A DNA stretch of 64,000 bases from Dreissena polymorpha (taxonomy: Eukaryota > Mollusca > Bivalvia > Myida > Dreissenidae): the NCBI RefSeq assembly GCF_020536995.1, contig NC_068356.1:83089183-83153182 (forward strand). Reading direction: 5' to 3'. Made by a program: the position numbers and the translations under genes. This document shows positions 22,652 through 34,279 of this stretch, piece by piece (positions within the stretch are counted from its first letter, which is position 1; the number at the start of each line of letters is the position of its first letter). The notes under the pieces were generated by a model. The model searched no databases. It was given only the letters and a program-made list of their open reading frames with translations, and was not told the origin of the DNA.

Positions 22652-23494
22652 TTACACATAACATACAACATACTTGCCTTTCTTCTCAACTTTTTGGTCA
22701 ATGGAGCCTTTGCAATATATGTTATTTCCCAGAAGGTCTTCGTTTTGATTTGTGTCAAAGAGACATTGAAGACAGAAGTCCCAAGACCTGTTTCCTGCTC
22801 TCCACTTCTGCTCGCCAAGTCGTGTCTTTGCTTTTCGTATAACCTCGGAAGGCTCGTTGTGGCACATGCCATCGACGCACTGATACATCTTCAGGGTTTG
22901 CGTTTTCAAGTCCATGTCTAATTTGTCTTCAATTATGGTGCGAGTCGAAAATAAACCGCCAGTTCCGTAATGAATGACAGAAATCGTTCGTTGATCTTCG
23001 TCGAACTCGGTCAGAATTCCTTGATGATTGATTCCATAATATGTGAATTCTACAATGGAGCCTTTCTCGAGATCACACCAGCCGTATACATAATGCAGTT
23101 GCAGTTTTCCATAAGCTGTATGTCGCGTCCATTGTAAATGTTTTCCCGTTTTTGCCCACTCCACAAACTGGAGTGATTTGTTGTGAATCATATGATGGCG
23201 TTTCTCGCCTAATCTGCTACGGGCTCTTTTAACAACTGCGTTTGCCTCGAATGTTATGCCGTCGAATGACATGACGTGAACTGTTTGAGTTCTAAGATTA
23301 AAACTTTGGCTCTCCTCTGTGATTGTCCTTTTTGCGAACAACGAATCAGCTCCATAATGAATAACATCCAAACAGCCTTCATGTTCATTGTTCTGGCTAT
23401 TTTTAACAACGATGCCTTCGTGAGAAAGACCCCAATATTTGTAGATAATGACATCACCAACCTGTATTTCGCCGATGTTTGTGATAAGCCGCAT
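22652..23494 (-). CDS. Tandem LRAT-like (pseudo-enzyme) domain protein
   Basis: A 280-codon frame from an ATG in good context (GGACCATGC) just after a candidate acceptor (ATATTCCTGAAACAG). It holds two LRAT/NlpC-P60-like domains, about 13-115 and 145-240. Each has GD/GS-V/I, then G-[LI]-[SN]-H (H25, H157), VIHYG (H46, H175) and A-[RK]-[ST]-RLGE, then the region matching the NCEHF catalytic motif. That motif reads NKSLQF in domain 1 and NRSWDF in domain 2, so Ser (S107, S237) stands where the acyl-accepting Cys belongs. Known LRAT/HRASLS enzymes transfer or hydrolyse lipid acyl groups through that Cys; this product is predicted to bind rather than catalyse. The frame ends at 22652, possibly in intron: GTATGT donors lie at 22673 and 22666. 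A RING exon follows. Confidence 0.75.
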   Translation of the reverse strand: MRLITNIGEIQVGDVIIYKYWGLSHEGIVVKNSQNNEHEGCLDVIHYGADSLFAKRTITEESQSFNLRTQTVHVMSFDGITFEANAVVKRARSRLGEKRHHMIHNKSLQFVEWAKTGKHLQWTRHTAYGKLQLHYVYGWCDLEKGSIVEFTYYGINHQGILTEFDEDQRTISVIHYGTGGLFSTRTIIEDKLDMDLKTQTLKMYQCVDGMCHNEPSEVIRKAKTRLGEQKWRAGNRSWDFCLQCLFDTNQNEDLLGNNIYCKGSIDQKVEKKGKYVVCYV

Positions 23495-23529
23495 GGTCCC
23501 TGTTTCAGGAATATAAACCACTTTTGTAA

Positions 23530-24837
23530 AATGTGGAACGTCATAATCGTTTGATTAAGTACATCTCGTGCGTGCAATATTTTAAAGATACATTGACCTC
23601 AATCTAAATACAATTTTACACTACATAGCTTCATCAAAGTAAGATTTTTTTTCATATTTCAAAATAACTGAACAAAAAACACGAGAGTCTAAACAATGAA
23701 GATAACATCAAACGTACCTTCCTATTATGTTATTGATCCATTTCTGTTAACCATTTAAATGCTTGTCAGGTTGACCGCATAATAATAGATATCTCATATT
23801 CATACCGATAGATTAGTAGGAAATGTATGTTACGTTATTGCTATATCATATGTATTGCTCTTGACAGATAACACATTCGTTTTGAACACGTGCTGATAAT
23901 TTTTCGATTGCCGCATTTGCCGTATCCAACTTAAAACATTGAACATATGCGTATGAGAATAAGCTGATCCCGGAAAAGTACGAGTTTAGAAAAACCCACT
24001 AATCACCCCGGTACAAACAACGCTGGTCCATTATATCAACCAATGATAGCTTCCTTTAAATAATAACGGTTGATACGGTGTGTGATTGTGAAAGGATTAT
24101 AAATGGGTCATGTTTATTTGTACCAGCAGATTAGTGGGTTTTACCAAAAAGTTGCTTTTTCCGGGATACATATATTCACATTAAATCGTTTATATACGTT
24201 AACTGAACCAATAAATGTAATTAAAAATACAAACGGCGTTGAAATTGATGGGATGCAACTGGTCTCTTAGAAATTAACTGTTTTAACGTATTATAGTAAC
24301 CTCTTAATTTACCGTTTAACCAAAAAACTTCCAAGTGTGAATGTGTAACTTCAAAATTGTCATGTTTCACGTACACGAACTCTCTTACAAAACGAAAGTA
24401 GTCTATTGCCGCATATGTTACAAAAGAGGTGATTACTGAAAATACTGGAAATACCGGACCAACAGAAATCTACCAGAATCTACCAGAATATACAGGAGTC
24501 TTTTGAAATTATTCTAAAATGTGCAATTAAGTTATATTTAATACATGTAATTATATTTTATGATAAAATAGACCACAAATAATCATTGTATGTGAAAATC
24601 TGTTAACAGAATAGAAGGCTTGTCGAAAATCAACATTTTCGGTGTGCCTTTATTTTATTAAAAAAAAATCTCTCAAATTAAAAAGGTATTACAAAGGTAA
24701 ACGCCTTTAACGCGTGTAATTGGCTGTATGATATCAGATGATCAAAGATTCCAAATGTTTTATTAGGAACAATATCTGGATGATATTATAATATGTACTT
24801 TTACCTCAATCAGAGCACTTTATTTATTCCAAATTAT
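23530..24837. other. 5' flank of the LRAT-like gene (shared with unit B)
   Basis: Non-coding, AT-rich, and conserved in unit B at 28095-29890. It presumably contains the promoter of the minus-strand gene. I see no clear TATA or other site I would defend. Confidence 0.4.
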
Positions 24838-26158
24838 CAGAACAGAACAGAACAGAATATTTTATTTTGACTTAAGCATATATACAGCTCATTGTCATAA
24901 ACATACATATACAATAACAGCATGCGTTTCAATTTAATACAAGGGACAAAATTGTCACAAAACCAGGTTTTCAAAAAAAAGTATGATAAAGGGAGACAAC
25001 TGCAACTCAAAATGTGCATTGCTACTGATTGTTCATCACAATTACCCCCCTTGTTTCAAAATCAATCTATTTTTAGTCGTGGTGACCTTAACCTTGGAGA
25101 TAACTACGTAATTCTTTCGCGCGACATACCGTACAATGATGGTGAACGAATGTGCCAAATGATTTTAAAATCTGACTATGAATGACATAGTTATGGCCAG
25201 GACAAGCTCATTTATGGCCATTTTTGACCTTTGAACTCAAAGTGTGACCTTGACCTTGGGGATATCGACGTAATTCTTTCGCGCGACACACCGTCCAATG
25301 ATGGTGAACAAATGTGCCAAATGATTTTAAAACCTGACAACGAATGACATAGTTATGGCCAGGACAAGCTCATTTATGGCCATTTTTGACCTTTGAACTC
25401 AAAGTGTGACCTTGACCTTGGAGATATCGACGTAATTCTTTCGCGCGACACACCGTACAATGATGGTGAACAAATGTGCCAAATGATTTTAAAATCTGAC
25501 AATGAATGACATAGTTATGGCCAGGACAAGCTCATTTATGGCCATTTTTGACCTTTGAACTCAAAGTGTGACCTTGACCTTGGAGATATCGACGTAATTA
25601 TTTCGCGCGACACACCGGCCAATGATGGTGAACAAATGTGCCAAATGATTTTAAAATCTGACAAGAATGACATAGTTATGGCCCGGACAAGCTCATTTAT
25701 GGCCATTTTTGACCTTTGAACTCAAAGTGTGACCTTGACCTTGGAGATATTGACGTAATTCTTTCGCGCGACACACCGTTCAATGATGGTTAACAAATGT
25801 GCCAGATGATTTTAAAATCTGACACTGAACGACATAGTTATTGCCCGGACAAGCTTGTTCCGCCCGCCCGCCAGCCAGCCCGCCCGCATTCGCAAATCTA
25901 ATAACCAGTGTTTTCCTTCGGAAAACCTGGTTAACAAAACATATATAATTTCGAAGAAAGATCGATTTAAAAAAGAATAAAATACAACATGTTTAAGTGA
26001 GAATGTCACATGGAAGAGGTTAATACTTAGTGACCACATAATCTAAAAACGTTATTTAATGATTGCAATAAGTATTACATTATTATAAGCTCATTGACTT
26101 TATGAAAGATATATGATGTATACCACATGTATAAGACATTTTCTCGCATTTCATATCT
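24838..26158 (-). mobile_element. LINE 3'-end insertion carrying a nested tandem-repeat element
   Basis: Unit B has an uninterrupted site (caaattatctgaaatagaat near 29891). The insert starts with a minus-strand AATAAAATATTCTGTTCTG tail, the simple-repeat 3' end of a LINE, at 24840-24870. A second element (24959-25933) sits inside it. Confidence 0.6.
24959..25933. mobile_element. Nested repeat element with AACCAGGTTTTC inverted ends
   Basis: The ends are AACCAGGTTTTC at about 24961 and GAAAACCTGGTT at about 25921; an inner GTTTTCCTTCGGAAAAC hairpin lies at the right end. The core is about five copies of a 162-base unit (repeat starts near 25216, 25378, 25540 and 25701), each with gacctttgaactcaaagtgt and gaccttgaccttgg. 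Non-coding. Confidence 0.75.
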
Positions 26159-27064
26159 GTTTGAAATAGAATTGTAAATACATGTTTGGCAACGCGGAAT
26201 TTAAATGAATCTGATCCAAAATAAAATGTGCTTCAACGTAACTTTAGTGCAGTTTCACATATATCGGTAACCAATAACGGCTCAACAACAACAAGAAAAA
26301 CAATTAAAATACGAAACGTGAAACAATTAGTGTAAATACTCATTCTTTATATGAAACAATCAATTTGAAAGCCGTGTCGTGTTTGCGATATTTTATTATT
26401 ATTAACACGTGTAGTCGATTAAATGTGTAATTATGTCTTTGAATTTGCTTTTGTTATTCTTCTGTGTATATAATACAGATGAGAAATATCCAAATAAAAA
26501 TGTGCAAGGATTTTTGGTGAGGCCGATAACGTTCGTGTCGTGACGCGGGAACAGTTAAATGCAAGCTATTGATTTCGCTATAATAGCTAGCCATTTATGT
26601 TGATTTAGAAAATTGCGAAGTCGTGTATTAATTATCTATAAAAAGTAACCATTAATCAATGTAATGTCATGTAGTATTTTTACAAAATCCTAATGTGTAT
26701 GTTTTAAGCAGTTAAAAGGCGATTTTAAAGTGTGAATAAAGAAAGGCATAAGAGGCTGGCAGCGTTTTTATGCTTTTTAACTTGTTAATATCTCAGTAAA
26801 GAATTATTCATACTGTGTAGAATGTGAAACAGTGCAAACTGTATTTGTTGAGACAAATATATATCAAACAATTTATTGAAAGATTTAGCATGTTTAAAGG
26901 CATGAGTGGCGTTTTTATTTCTGGTTTCTTAAATAAATAAATATTGCGATTTGACCAAGTCTGTTAAAAAATGTATACTAACCCGGTACTCTGTGTGATT
27001 GCACCATAATTCATTCATCAATGTTAAAATGCAGTTTATGATTGTGCCCCGTTTTGGTATTTGC
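26159..27064. other. Non-coding end of unit A
   Basis: AT-rich, with the same order and content as 29890-31372 in unit B. No gene is recognised in either copy. Confidence 0.5.
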
Positions 27065-27299
27065 GTGACCACTTAGTACTGGGACTATATCTGATGTTTC
27101 ATTGTAAATATCAAACTCTTAGACATGTGGTTTCAGACAGGGTTTTAAAGCTTTGTACTATATAAATAATGTTACCACTAGAAAGTTTTGAATATCGGCG
27201 CATGATTTGACTAATCCAAAGTCATGACTACTGGACTATGGTATATGCAAAATATTAAACCCGTGACCCCTATGGTCTTCGAAAAGAAATTTAAAACTA

Positions 27300-27674
27300 G
27301 AGATGTGTTTGTCAGAAACACAACGCCCGCTTCTGCGCCGCTTTGATTTAATTAAAGAAAAATTGATTATATTCCTTTATATACTTTATATTACTTCCCT
27401 TGTAAAAATGATCTGTACCTGCCAAATGATAAATAGAAATTATCTCCCTGTAAAGCTTGTTACTTCCCTTGGATTTTTTTTACCTTTGACCTTCAATGAT
27501 GACCTTGACCTTTCACCACTAAAAATGTAGAGCTCCATGAGATACACATGCATTCCAAATATCAAGTTGCTATCTTCAATATTGCAAAAGTTATGGCCAA
27601 TGTTAAAGTTATCGGACGGACGGACGGACGGATGGACAGTTCAAATGCTATATGCCACCCTAACGGGGGCATAA
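27300..27674 (+). mobile_element. Pearl-like element in unit B
   Basis: Starts agatgtgtttgtcagaaaca (hairpin GTGTTT/AAACAC) and ends cgggggcataaaa. The core carries ttacttccctt, gaccttgacctt and a cggacggacgga run. Unit A shows the empty site at about 21540-21548. Confidence 0.75.
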
Positions 27675-28015
27675 AAAAGCTCTGGTGAACTACATATTAA
27701 GCAAACCGGGAGATTTGAACAACTTTGAAAGAGGGTCACCCACGGTTTATTCCTGTGAAGTTCAATTGAACTCTGCAGAGCGGTTAAGGAAGAGAAGTCT
27801 TTTGAGTGAAGTTTACGGCCAACACACGAAGGACAATAATGCGGTCCAAAACACCGCACCATTTTGATTGCAAGATCGAGCTAAAGAAACACGCAAGTCA
27901 ATCTTACCACATATATGACATAATTCATTTAGATGGAGCGGTAATTTACAAAGATATTATTATCAAGGATAAATCATTACGATTTTACACATATTGGGGA
28001 CTCTCTCACGAATAT

Positions 28016-28095
28016 GTGTAGACAATGACATCACCAACCTGTATATGGCCAATGTTTGTGATAAGCCGCATGGTCCCTGTTTCAGGTATATAAAT
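28016..28095 (-). pseudogene. Remnant of the LRAT-like gene start in unit B
   Basis: Matches unit A 23428-23520, covering the acceptor, start codon context and roughly the first 20 codons (ETGTMRLITNIGHIQVGDVI). The rest of the gene is missing. Next to it, near 27990-28015, a piece of the coding sequence sits in reverse orientation. Confidence 0.75.
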
Positions 28096-28909
28096 CACTT
28101 TTGTTAAATGTGCAACAACATTATCTGTTGATTTTAATAAATCTCGTGCATGCAATATTAAAAAGATAGATTGACCTCAATATACAATATACGGGAGTCT
28201 AAACAATGAAGAATACAGAATTTTCGCGCTTCATCCACTTAAATGGCCTAGAACAAAGTGCGTCGTTTCTGAAAATTATATCTAAAACTGTTGACTCACA
28301 TGTTGTGCATTTTAAATTGTGCAAAGCAGCTGTAAGCATCCTGAACTAGTGATAGACACTCTGAGCCTTTTTTTTATATACATGTGTTGACATGTCGATC
28401 CAATCTATGTCAGTGTAACTAAACACTATATAGAAGTCTTCCGTGGAAGGCAAAACCTGTGACATATATTAAGTATACTCGTCTATTATGTCTTTAGTTT
28501 CGTTTTCGCTTTAAGACATATCCTCGGCGAATAAGTTACACTAAAAAAGGTGATTATTATTATTTCAATGTGATTATTTTCCTTATGAATTATAGGAATT
28601 AACAATTATTTACCATCTATATATAATCTTGTTATGCTTTACTTATCTTTGTAAATAATCTAATGGCTGTATTGAGTTGTTTCATTTTTGATCTCTTGTA
28701 TGTGTATATTGTTCTTCCTTGCTTGTATTATATGTTATGCTCTTCATGAATGGAGGAAAATAAAGTCTATCTATCTATCTAGGTATATAAATCACTTTTG
28801 TTAAATGTGCAACATCATTATCTGTTGATTTTAGTACATCTCGTGCATGCAATATTAAAAAGATAGATTGACCTCAATATACAATATACGGGAGTCTAAA
28901 CAATGAAGA
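28084..28909 (+). mobile_element. 568-bp insert between 129-bp direct repeats
   Basis: 28084-28212 and 28781-28909 are direct repeats of 129 bases differing at only a few positions. The sequence between them ends aataaagtctatctatctatct, a retroposon-like 3' tail with a poly(A) signal. Unit A has a single, uninterrupted version near 23505-23690. The insert carries no frame I can identify. Confidence 0.65.
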
Positions 28910-29993
28910 CTACTTCAAACGTACCTTCCTATGGTGTTATTGATCCCTTTCTGTTAACCAATTAAATGCTTGTCAAGGTGACCGCATAATAACAGATTGG
29001 CCATATTCATACCGTTAGATTAGTAGGAAATGTATGTTACGTTATTGCTATATGTATCGCTCTCAACAGATAACATATTCGTTTTGAACACGTTCTGATA
29101 ATTTACCGATTGCCGTATTTACCCTATCAAAATTAAAACATTGAACATATGTGTATGAGAATTCACATGAAATCGTTTATATGTGTTAACTGAAACAGGA
29201 AATGTAATTAAAAATACAATCGGCGTTGAAATTGAAGGGGTGCAACTTGTCAATTTGACATTAACTGTTAACGTATTATAGTAACCTCTTTATTTACCGG
29301 TTAACCGAAAAACTTCCAAATATGAATGTGTAACTTCAAAATTGTCATGTTGCACGTACACGAACTCTCTTAGAAAACGAAAGTAGGCTATATCCGCATA
29401 TGTTACAAAGAAGTGATTACTGGAAATACTGGAAATACCGGACCAACAGAAATCTACCGGAATCTACCAGAATATACAGGAATCTTTTTTAAATATTGCA
29501 AAATGTGCAGTAATACATGTAATTATATTTTATGATAACATATACCACAAATAATTATTGTATGTAAAAATCATTTAACAGAATATAAGACTTGTCGAAA
29601 ATCAACATTTTCTGTGTGTCTTTCTCGAAAACAAGTTGGTGTTTCTTCTCTCACATAAAAGAGGCATTACACAGATAAATAACCCCCAAACCGAAATGTT
29701 TTCTATACAACAATAACGGGATATGTGTTTCTTTAAAAGATAGGTAAACCTGAAATAACTTTCGCCTTTAACGCATGTTATTGGCTGTATGATATCAGAT
29801 GATCAAATATTCCAAATGTTTCATTAAGAGCAATATCTGGATGTTATTATAATATTAACTTTTCCCTTTATTAGAGCGCATTATTTATTCCAAATTATCT
29901 GAAATAGAATTGTAAATACATTTTGGCTTCAACGCAACTTAAGTGCAGTTCCACATATATCGGTAACCAATAACGGCGCAACAACAACAAGAA

Positions 29994-30608
29994 ACAAGAG
30001 CTGCCTCCATAGGAAGGCATATGCCCCCAATAAACGCTTTGATAGAAGTTTATTGAAATGTACTTAGTGACCCCGTGACCTAGTTTTTGAACCGGCATGA
30101 CCCATATTCGAACTTGACCTAGATATTGTCTAGATACAACTTCTGACAAAGTTTTGTAAAGATCGGATGAAAACTGTTTGAATTAGAGAGCAGACACGAA
30201 ATAGAAGTTATTGAAATAAACAATGTGACCCCGTGACCTAGTTTTTGACCCGGCATGACCCATATTCGAACTTGACCTAGATATTGTCTAGATACAACTT
30301 CTGACCAAGTTTGGTAAAGATCGGATGAAAACTATTTGAATTAGAGAAATACACGATATAGAAGTTATTGAAATGCACTAAGTGACCCCGTGACCTAGTT
30401 TTGACCCGGCATGATCCATATTCGAACTTTTCCTAGATATTGTCTAGATATAACTTCTGACCAAGTTTGGTAAAGATCGGATGAAAACTATTTGAATTAG
30501 AGAGCGGACATGAAAAGTGTGACAGACAGACTGACAGACTGACAGACAGACTGACAGACGGACAGTGCGAAAACTATATACCCCCTTTTCTTCGAAAGGG
30601 GGCATAAA
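29994..30608 (+). mobile_element. Pearl-like element, ACAAGAG hairpin end
   Basis: Starts ACAAGAGCTGCC followed by a TGCCT/AGGCA hairpin and atgccccc, and ends cgaaagggggcataaa. The core is about 3 copies of a 150-base unit containing gaccccgtgacctagttttt. The unit A empty site (aacaagaaaaacaattaaaa, near 26290) shows insertion in an A-rich site without an evident target duplication. Confidence 0.8.
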
Positions 30609-31372
30609 AAACATTCAAAGTACGAAACGTGAAACAATTAGTGTAAATACTCATTCTTTATAAGTAACAAGCAATTTGAAAGCCGTTTCGTGTCTGCGAT
30701 ATTACATTATTAGTAACACGTGTACTCAATTGAACCTGCTTTTGTTATTCTTCTGTGTATAAAACACAGATGTGAAAGATTCAAATTAAAAATGTGCAAG
30801 GATTTTTTGGTGAGGCCAATAACGTTCGTGTCGTTTCTCGGGTACAGTTAAATGCAAGCTATTGATGTCGCTATAATAGCAAGCCATTTATATTGATTTA
30901 GAAAATTGCGAAGTCCTGTATTAATTATTTATAAAAAAGCTACAATTAATCAATGTAATGTCGTGTAGTATTTTTACAAAATCCTATAGTGTATGTTTTT
31001 AGCAGTTAAAATGCGATTTTAAAGTGTGAATAAAGAAAGACATAAGAAGCTGGCAGCGTTTTTCCTAATAATTAGTTTTTCGCTTTTTTGACTTGTTTTA
31101 TATCTCAGTAAAGATTTATTCATACTGTGCGGAATGTGAAACAGTGCAAAATGTTTTGTTTGGAAAAGATATATCAAACAATTTCTGGAAAGACTGAGCA
31201 TGTTTTAAGGCATGTGTGGCGATTTGATTTCTGGTTTCGTAAATAAATATTGCGATTTTACCAAGTCTGTTAAAGAATGTATACTAACCCGATACTCTGT
31301 GTGATAGCACCATAATTCATTCATCAATGTTAAAATGTAGTTTACGATTGGGAACCGTTTTGGTACATGCGT

Positions 31373-32084
31373 CCCGGTAATCAAATTATATGAACGGCAT
31401 GAATGGTTTAATATGTTTGTATAATTACTTTTTAGCTCAAAGAAATTACCTTATGGAACCGCGTCGCATTGCACGGGCCAGTTTTTACCATGAATTATTT
31501 CATTTAAGAACTTACAGGCGTATTTTAAACATATGCCCAATACAAACATTTATTATGTTATTTCTTAATTCGTTGAAATGAAGAATACCGGTAATGCAGT
31601 TAGAGGTGATAGATGCCATGTTAAAACGTAAGGAAAATGCATTTAGAGCATCGCAGTTTGAATAATTATAGTCGATCATATATGTTTATAGTTGAACAAT
31701 TTTTCATTTGAACAGCTATAATCGTCCCAAACCTCCGTTCCAACGAATCGCTAGTTTTCACAATTGCGTTCATAGCAAAATCTATGACGTATTTTTGTGA
31801 AATAAAACAAAATCGGAAGGCCTAAAACTAAATTGAACGCCTCGTGTATTAATGTATAGCAGTAATATTACGCCTCATTCTCTTTTGTCATTGATTTTTA
31901 TTCAATTTTTCGAAGCAAATGCCTTTTTATTTTACTTTTAAACGTTTACTCGAACACTTAAGATACGCGCCTAGCTGATTGTTTAATATCTCCGACCTTT
32001 TCGGTCCTTACTTTTATTAACCAACTAAAGTTATAACGCATTAGATAGAAAAAGATATGTTTTCTCAACGGGTACTTATGAGAT
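31373..32084. other. Gene-free spacer
   Basis: AT-rich, with no gene or repeat I can identify. Confidence 0.5.
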
Positions 32085-32225
32085 TTATGTGTAAAATGTC
32101 GGCTAGGATAGTTCAGATTCAACGAAGTAAGCCGGATACCCGGAGGCAACCCACCTGTCCGGTCTGGTGACAACCAACCTCACATACTGCCGGGAACGGG
32201 CATTGAACCAATGTCGCCTAGATGG
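32085..32225 (-). mobile_element. Diverged tRNA-derived SINE fragment
   Basis: The minus strand reads tRNA box-B-like ggttcaatgcccg near 32195, then ccggcagtatgtgaggttgg and ggtgggttgcctccgggta, the body of a widespread molluscan SINE. It is truncated and diverged. Confidence 0.65.
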
Positions 32226-33795
32226 GAAGCGTGTGTACCAACAACAACGCTAAACAAGCAGATATTACTTTTCATGTGTGAATGCGTTGCAAAGGCTCCA
32301 TTTACAAAATAGTGTGTATGTGTGTTTTCCATGTTTATTTACATGTCCATCAATCAGTTCACGACTAAATGTATATGAGTAGACATGCACCTGTTACCTT
32401 TCAGAAGAAAAGATTAAAGATTTAAAATATTATCAGATTTACACCGGCTGCGCCGGTATTTGACAAAGAAATAACTTAAATCCAAAAAGACTAGTGCACG
32501 GTGGCCAATCAGACCTTAATGTGCACTGTAAGTCATCTACACCTTTGGCAGATGAGTAATTTTGATGCCGAAAAATAAGGAAGCCATATAATGTGCGTTT
32601 CGAATGATGAATGGTATTTAGAAGCCAAAAGTTGCACTTCAATGATGGTGTGTTGTATGAGTCATTTTTTCTGTATTGCATGTGGATGTTGTGTATTTGT
32701 CTGGAGCGAAATTGGAGGTAGTAGTCCAACATATCGCTTAAGTCCGTCTCCCACCCCCCTCCCCATACAGGGCAATGCCCGCCGACCAAGCCAAAACCGA
32801 CCCGCCCGCACACCACCTAGCCCCTAGCCTCCCACCACCGAAACAATCGAAACAATCTTACTTTTTGAATTCAGCCACTTGGGTTTATATATTAAAATTA
32901 CTGTACCGTGAAAGGTGTAGTAAAACTGATATTGCAAAGTTATTTAAAGGATACTCAACTGAGTATACTATAATTTTAAATGTGAATAAATTCGACCAAT
33001 ACCTCTATCAATTGGTAACTTAACATGACTGGTTTGACAGATTTGCATACATCGTATCCCACGTTAATTATAGAATGAACGTAAAATTCCAACTATAATT
33101 CGAGGTTTGTTTTCAGTAAGAAATAACCGGGTTGACTATTGTGGACCGATTTAACTAGCATTCGGTTTGACTTGTTAATTGCAGCAGGTGCGCGTTGCTG
33201 AGTTGCATGTAAACTAAATATTATTATTATTCTATTTTGTTTAGAAATAATAATAGTTAAATAACATCACATGTTATTGCATGCATTTAAAGTATAGTTA
33301 TTGTAGCTATTAAGTTTTATCCGATTGTACTTCTGTTAAGCTCGTTAATGGAATCCATATTTTCTAAGGACAAGGTAGATCAATGCTATTTCGGACAGTC
33401 GTGCTTTTTCGTACTAATGTAAATCTGCTTATCAACTTTCAAACATGTTCTCAAGATACATGAAAACGCTGCAAATCATTTAGAAGAGTAATTTAAGGAA
33501 ACATACATTTTTAAAATATCACTTGTATTAATACATTGCTTTTTAAATAGTTCATCGTGGTTAATCGATATTATTGACTAAGTGAGTAAGTACTATTTTT
33601 TTAAGAAAAATGTGTCCATAGAAATTATTCAAATACAAGCATTGTTTTCCAATCATATGCAAATTTATTAAACTTACTAAATGTTAAAATCATGTATTGT
33701 AAGGCTCTTGCCAACAATATGAAGCTACTTTTTATATAAAAATAATATTGTCTCACGTGCCCTTTCAATACGGCCGACCAATTAAATAAATAGAG
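32226..33795. other. Gene-free spacer with a C-rich patch
   Basis: 32740-32840 is C-rich (ccgacccgcccgcacacc). Open frames on both strands across it are compositional. Nothing else is identified. Confidence 0.45.
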
Positions 33796-33936
33796 AATAC
33801 ATGGTTGGTGCCAAGATGGAGACAATTTATCCAGTGAGGCTTAGAAAAAGAAAATAGGGCCAGTATAGCAAGCCCTATTTTTCTTTTTCGGGCCGAACCG
33901 GATAAAATTTATCCATCTCGGCACCAACCATGTATT
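33796..33936. repeat. 141-bp imperfect palindrome (foldback MITE)
   Basis: AATACATGGTTGGTGCC at 33796 is the reverse complement of the sequence ending at 33936, and pairing continues inward with small mismatches through gaaaaagaaaatagggc/ccctatttttctttttc. A single hairpin of about 65 bases per arm would form. Confidence 0.85.
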
Positions 33937-34279
33937 AGATTTATCCTGCCTCATGCCGTTGACACATTTTATAAAAGACAAATGATTATTTGACATAACA
34001 ATATAACTATTCTTGTCGGGCCTCCTACATATACACAACATTCCTGACGACCAAATAACTATATCTATCTCATAGTACTGCCTCACGCCTCTCGCGAGTA
34101 TTATGGGCAGGGTGCGCGTTGGCTGTTAGTAAAATAAAAGAGTAAAAGCTGAGAAAGATATCAATCAGCAGAGTAAGAATTTGTACAATAATAAGGATAG
34201 TGTTGTTAGGTTGTTAAGAGATTTAAAAGACATATAGTATACAGGTGATAAAAGATGGATAAAAACAATTCCTATGGGT
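33937..34279. other. Spacer, probably including the 3' UTR of the next LINE
   Basis: AT-rich sequence. The LINE's 3' boundary could not be fixed. Confidence 0.35.

Larger units (their letters stand above)
17838..27064. repeat. Tandem segmental duplication, unit A
   Basis: Begins gtgaccacttagtactgg and ends just before the same motif restarts at 27065. Landmarks recur in the same order in unit B: aaacccgtgacccctatgg (21510/27260), the agctctggtgaactacat block (21550/27675), the gene start (23430-23530/28018-28110), the 23700-24840 block (28900-29890) and the 26160-27060 block (29890-31372). Aligned blocks are roughly 90% identical by eye. Unit A alone carries the LINE at 18013-21485, the insert at 24838-26158 and the LRAT-like gene body. 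Confidence 0.85.
27065..31372. repeat. Tandem segmental duplication, unit B
   Basis: Direct copy of unit A lacking the LINE, the 24838-26158 insert and the sequence matching 21869-23430, which held the LRAT-like gene body and RING exon. It has its own insertions at 27300-27674, 28213-28780 and 29994-30608. It ends where similarity to unit A's end (ccgttttggtatttgcg) stops, near 31372. Confidence 0.85.

Noticed and set aside
32439-32816. A 125-codon minus-strand frame
   Set aside because: Its C-rich end drives the openness; no recognisable motif and no splice or start context.
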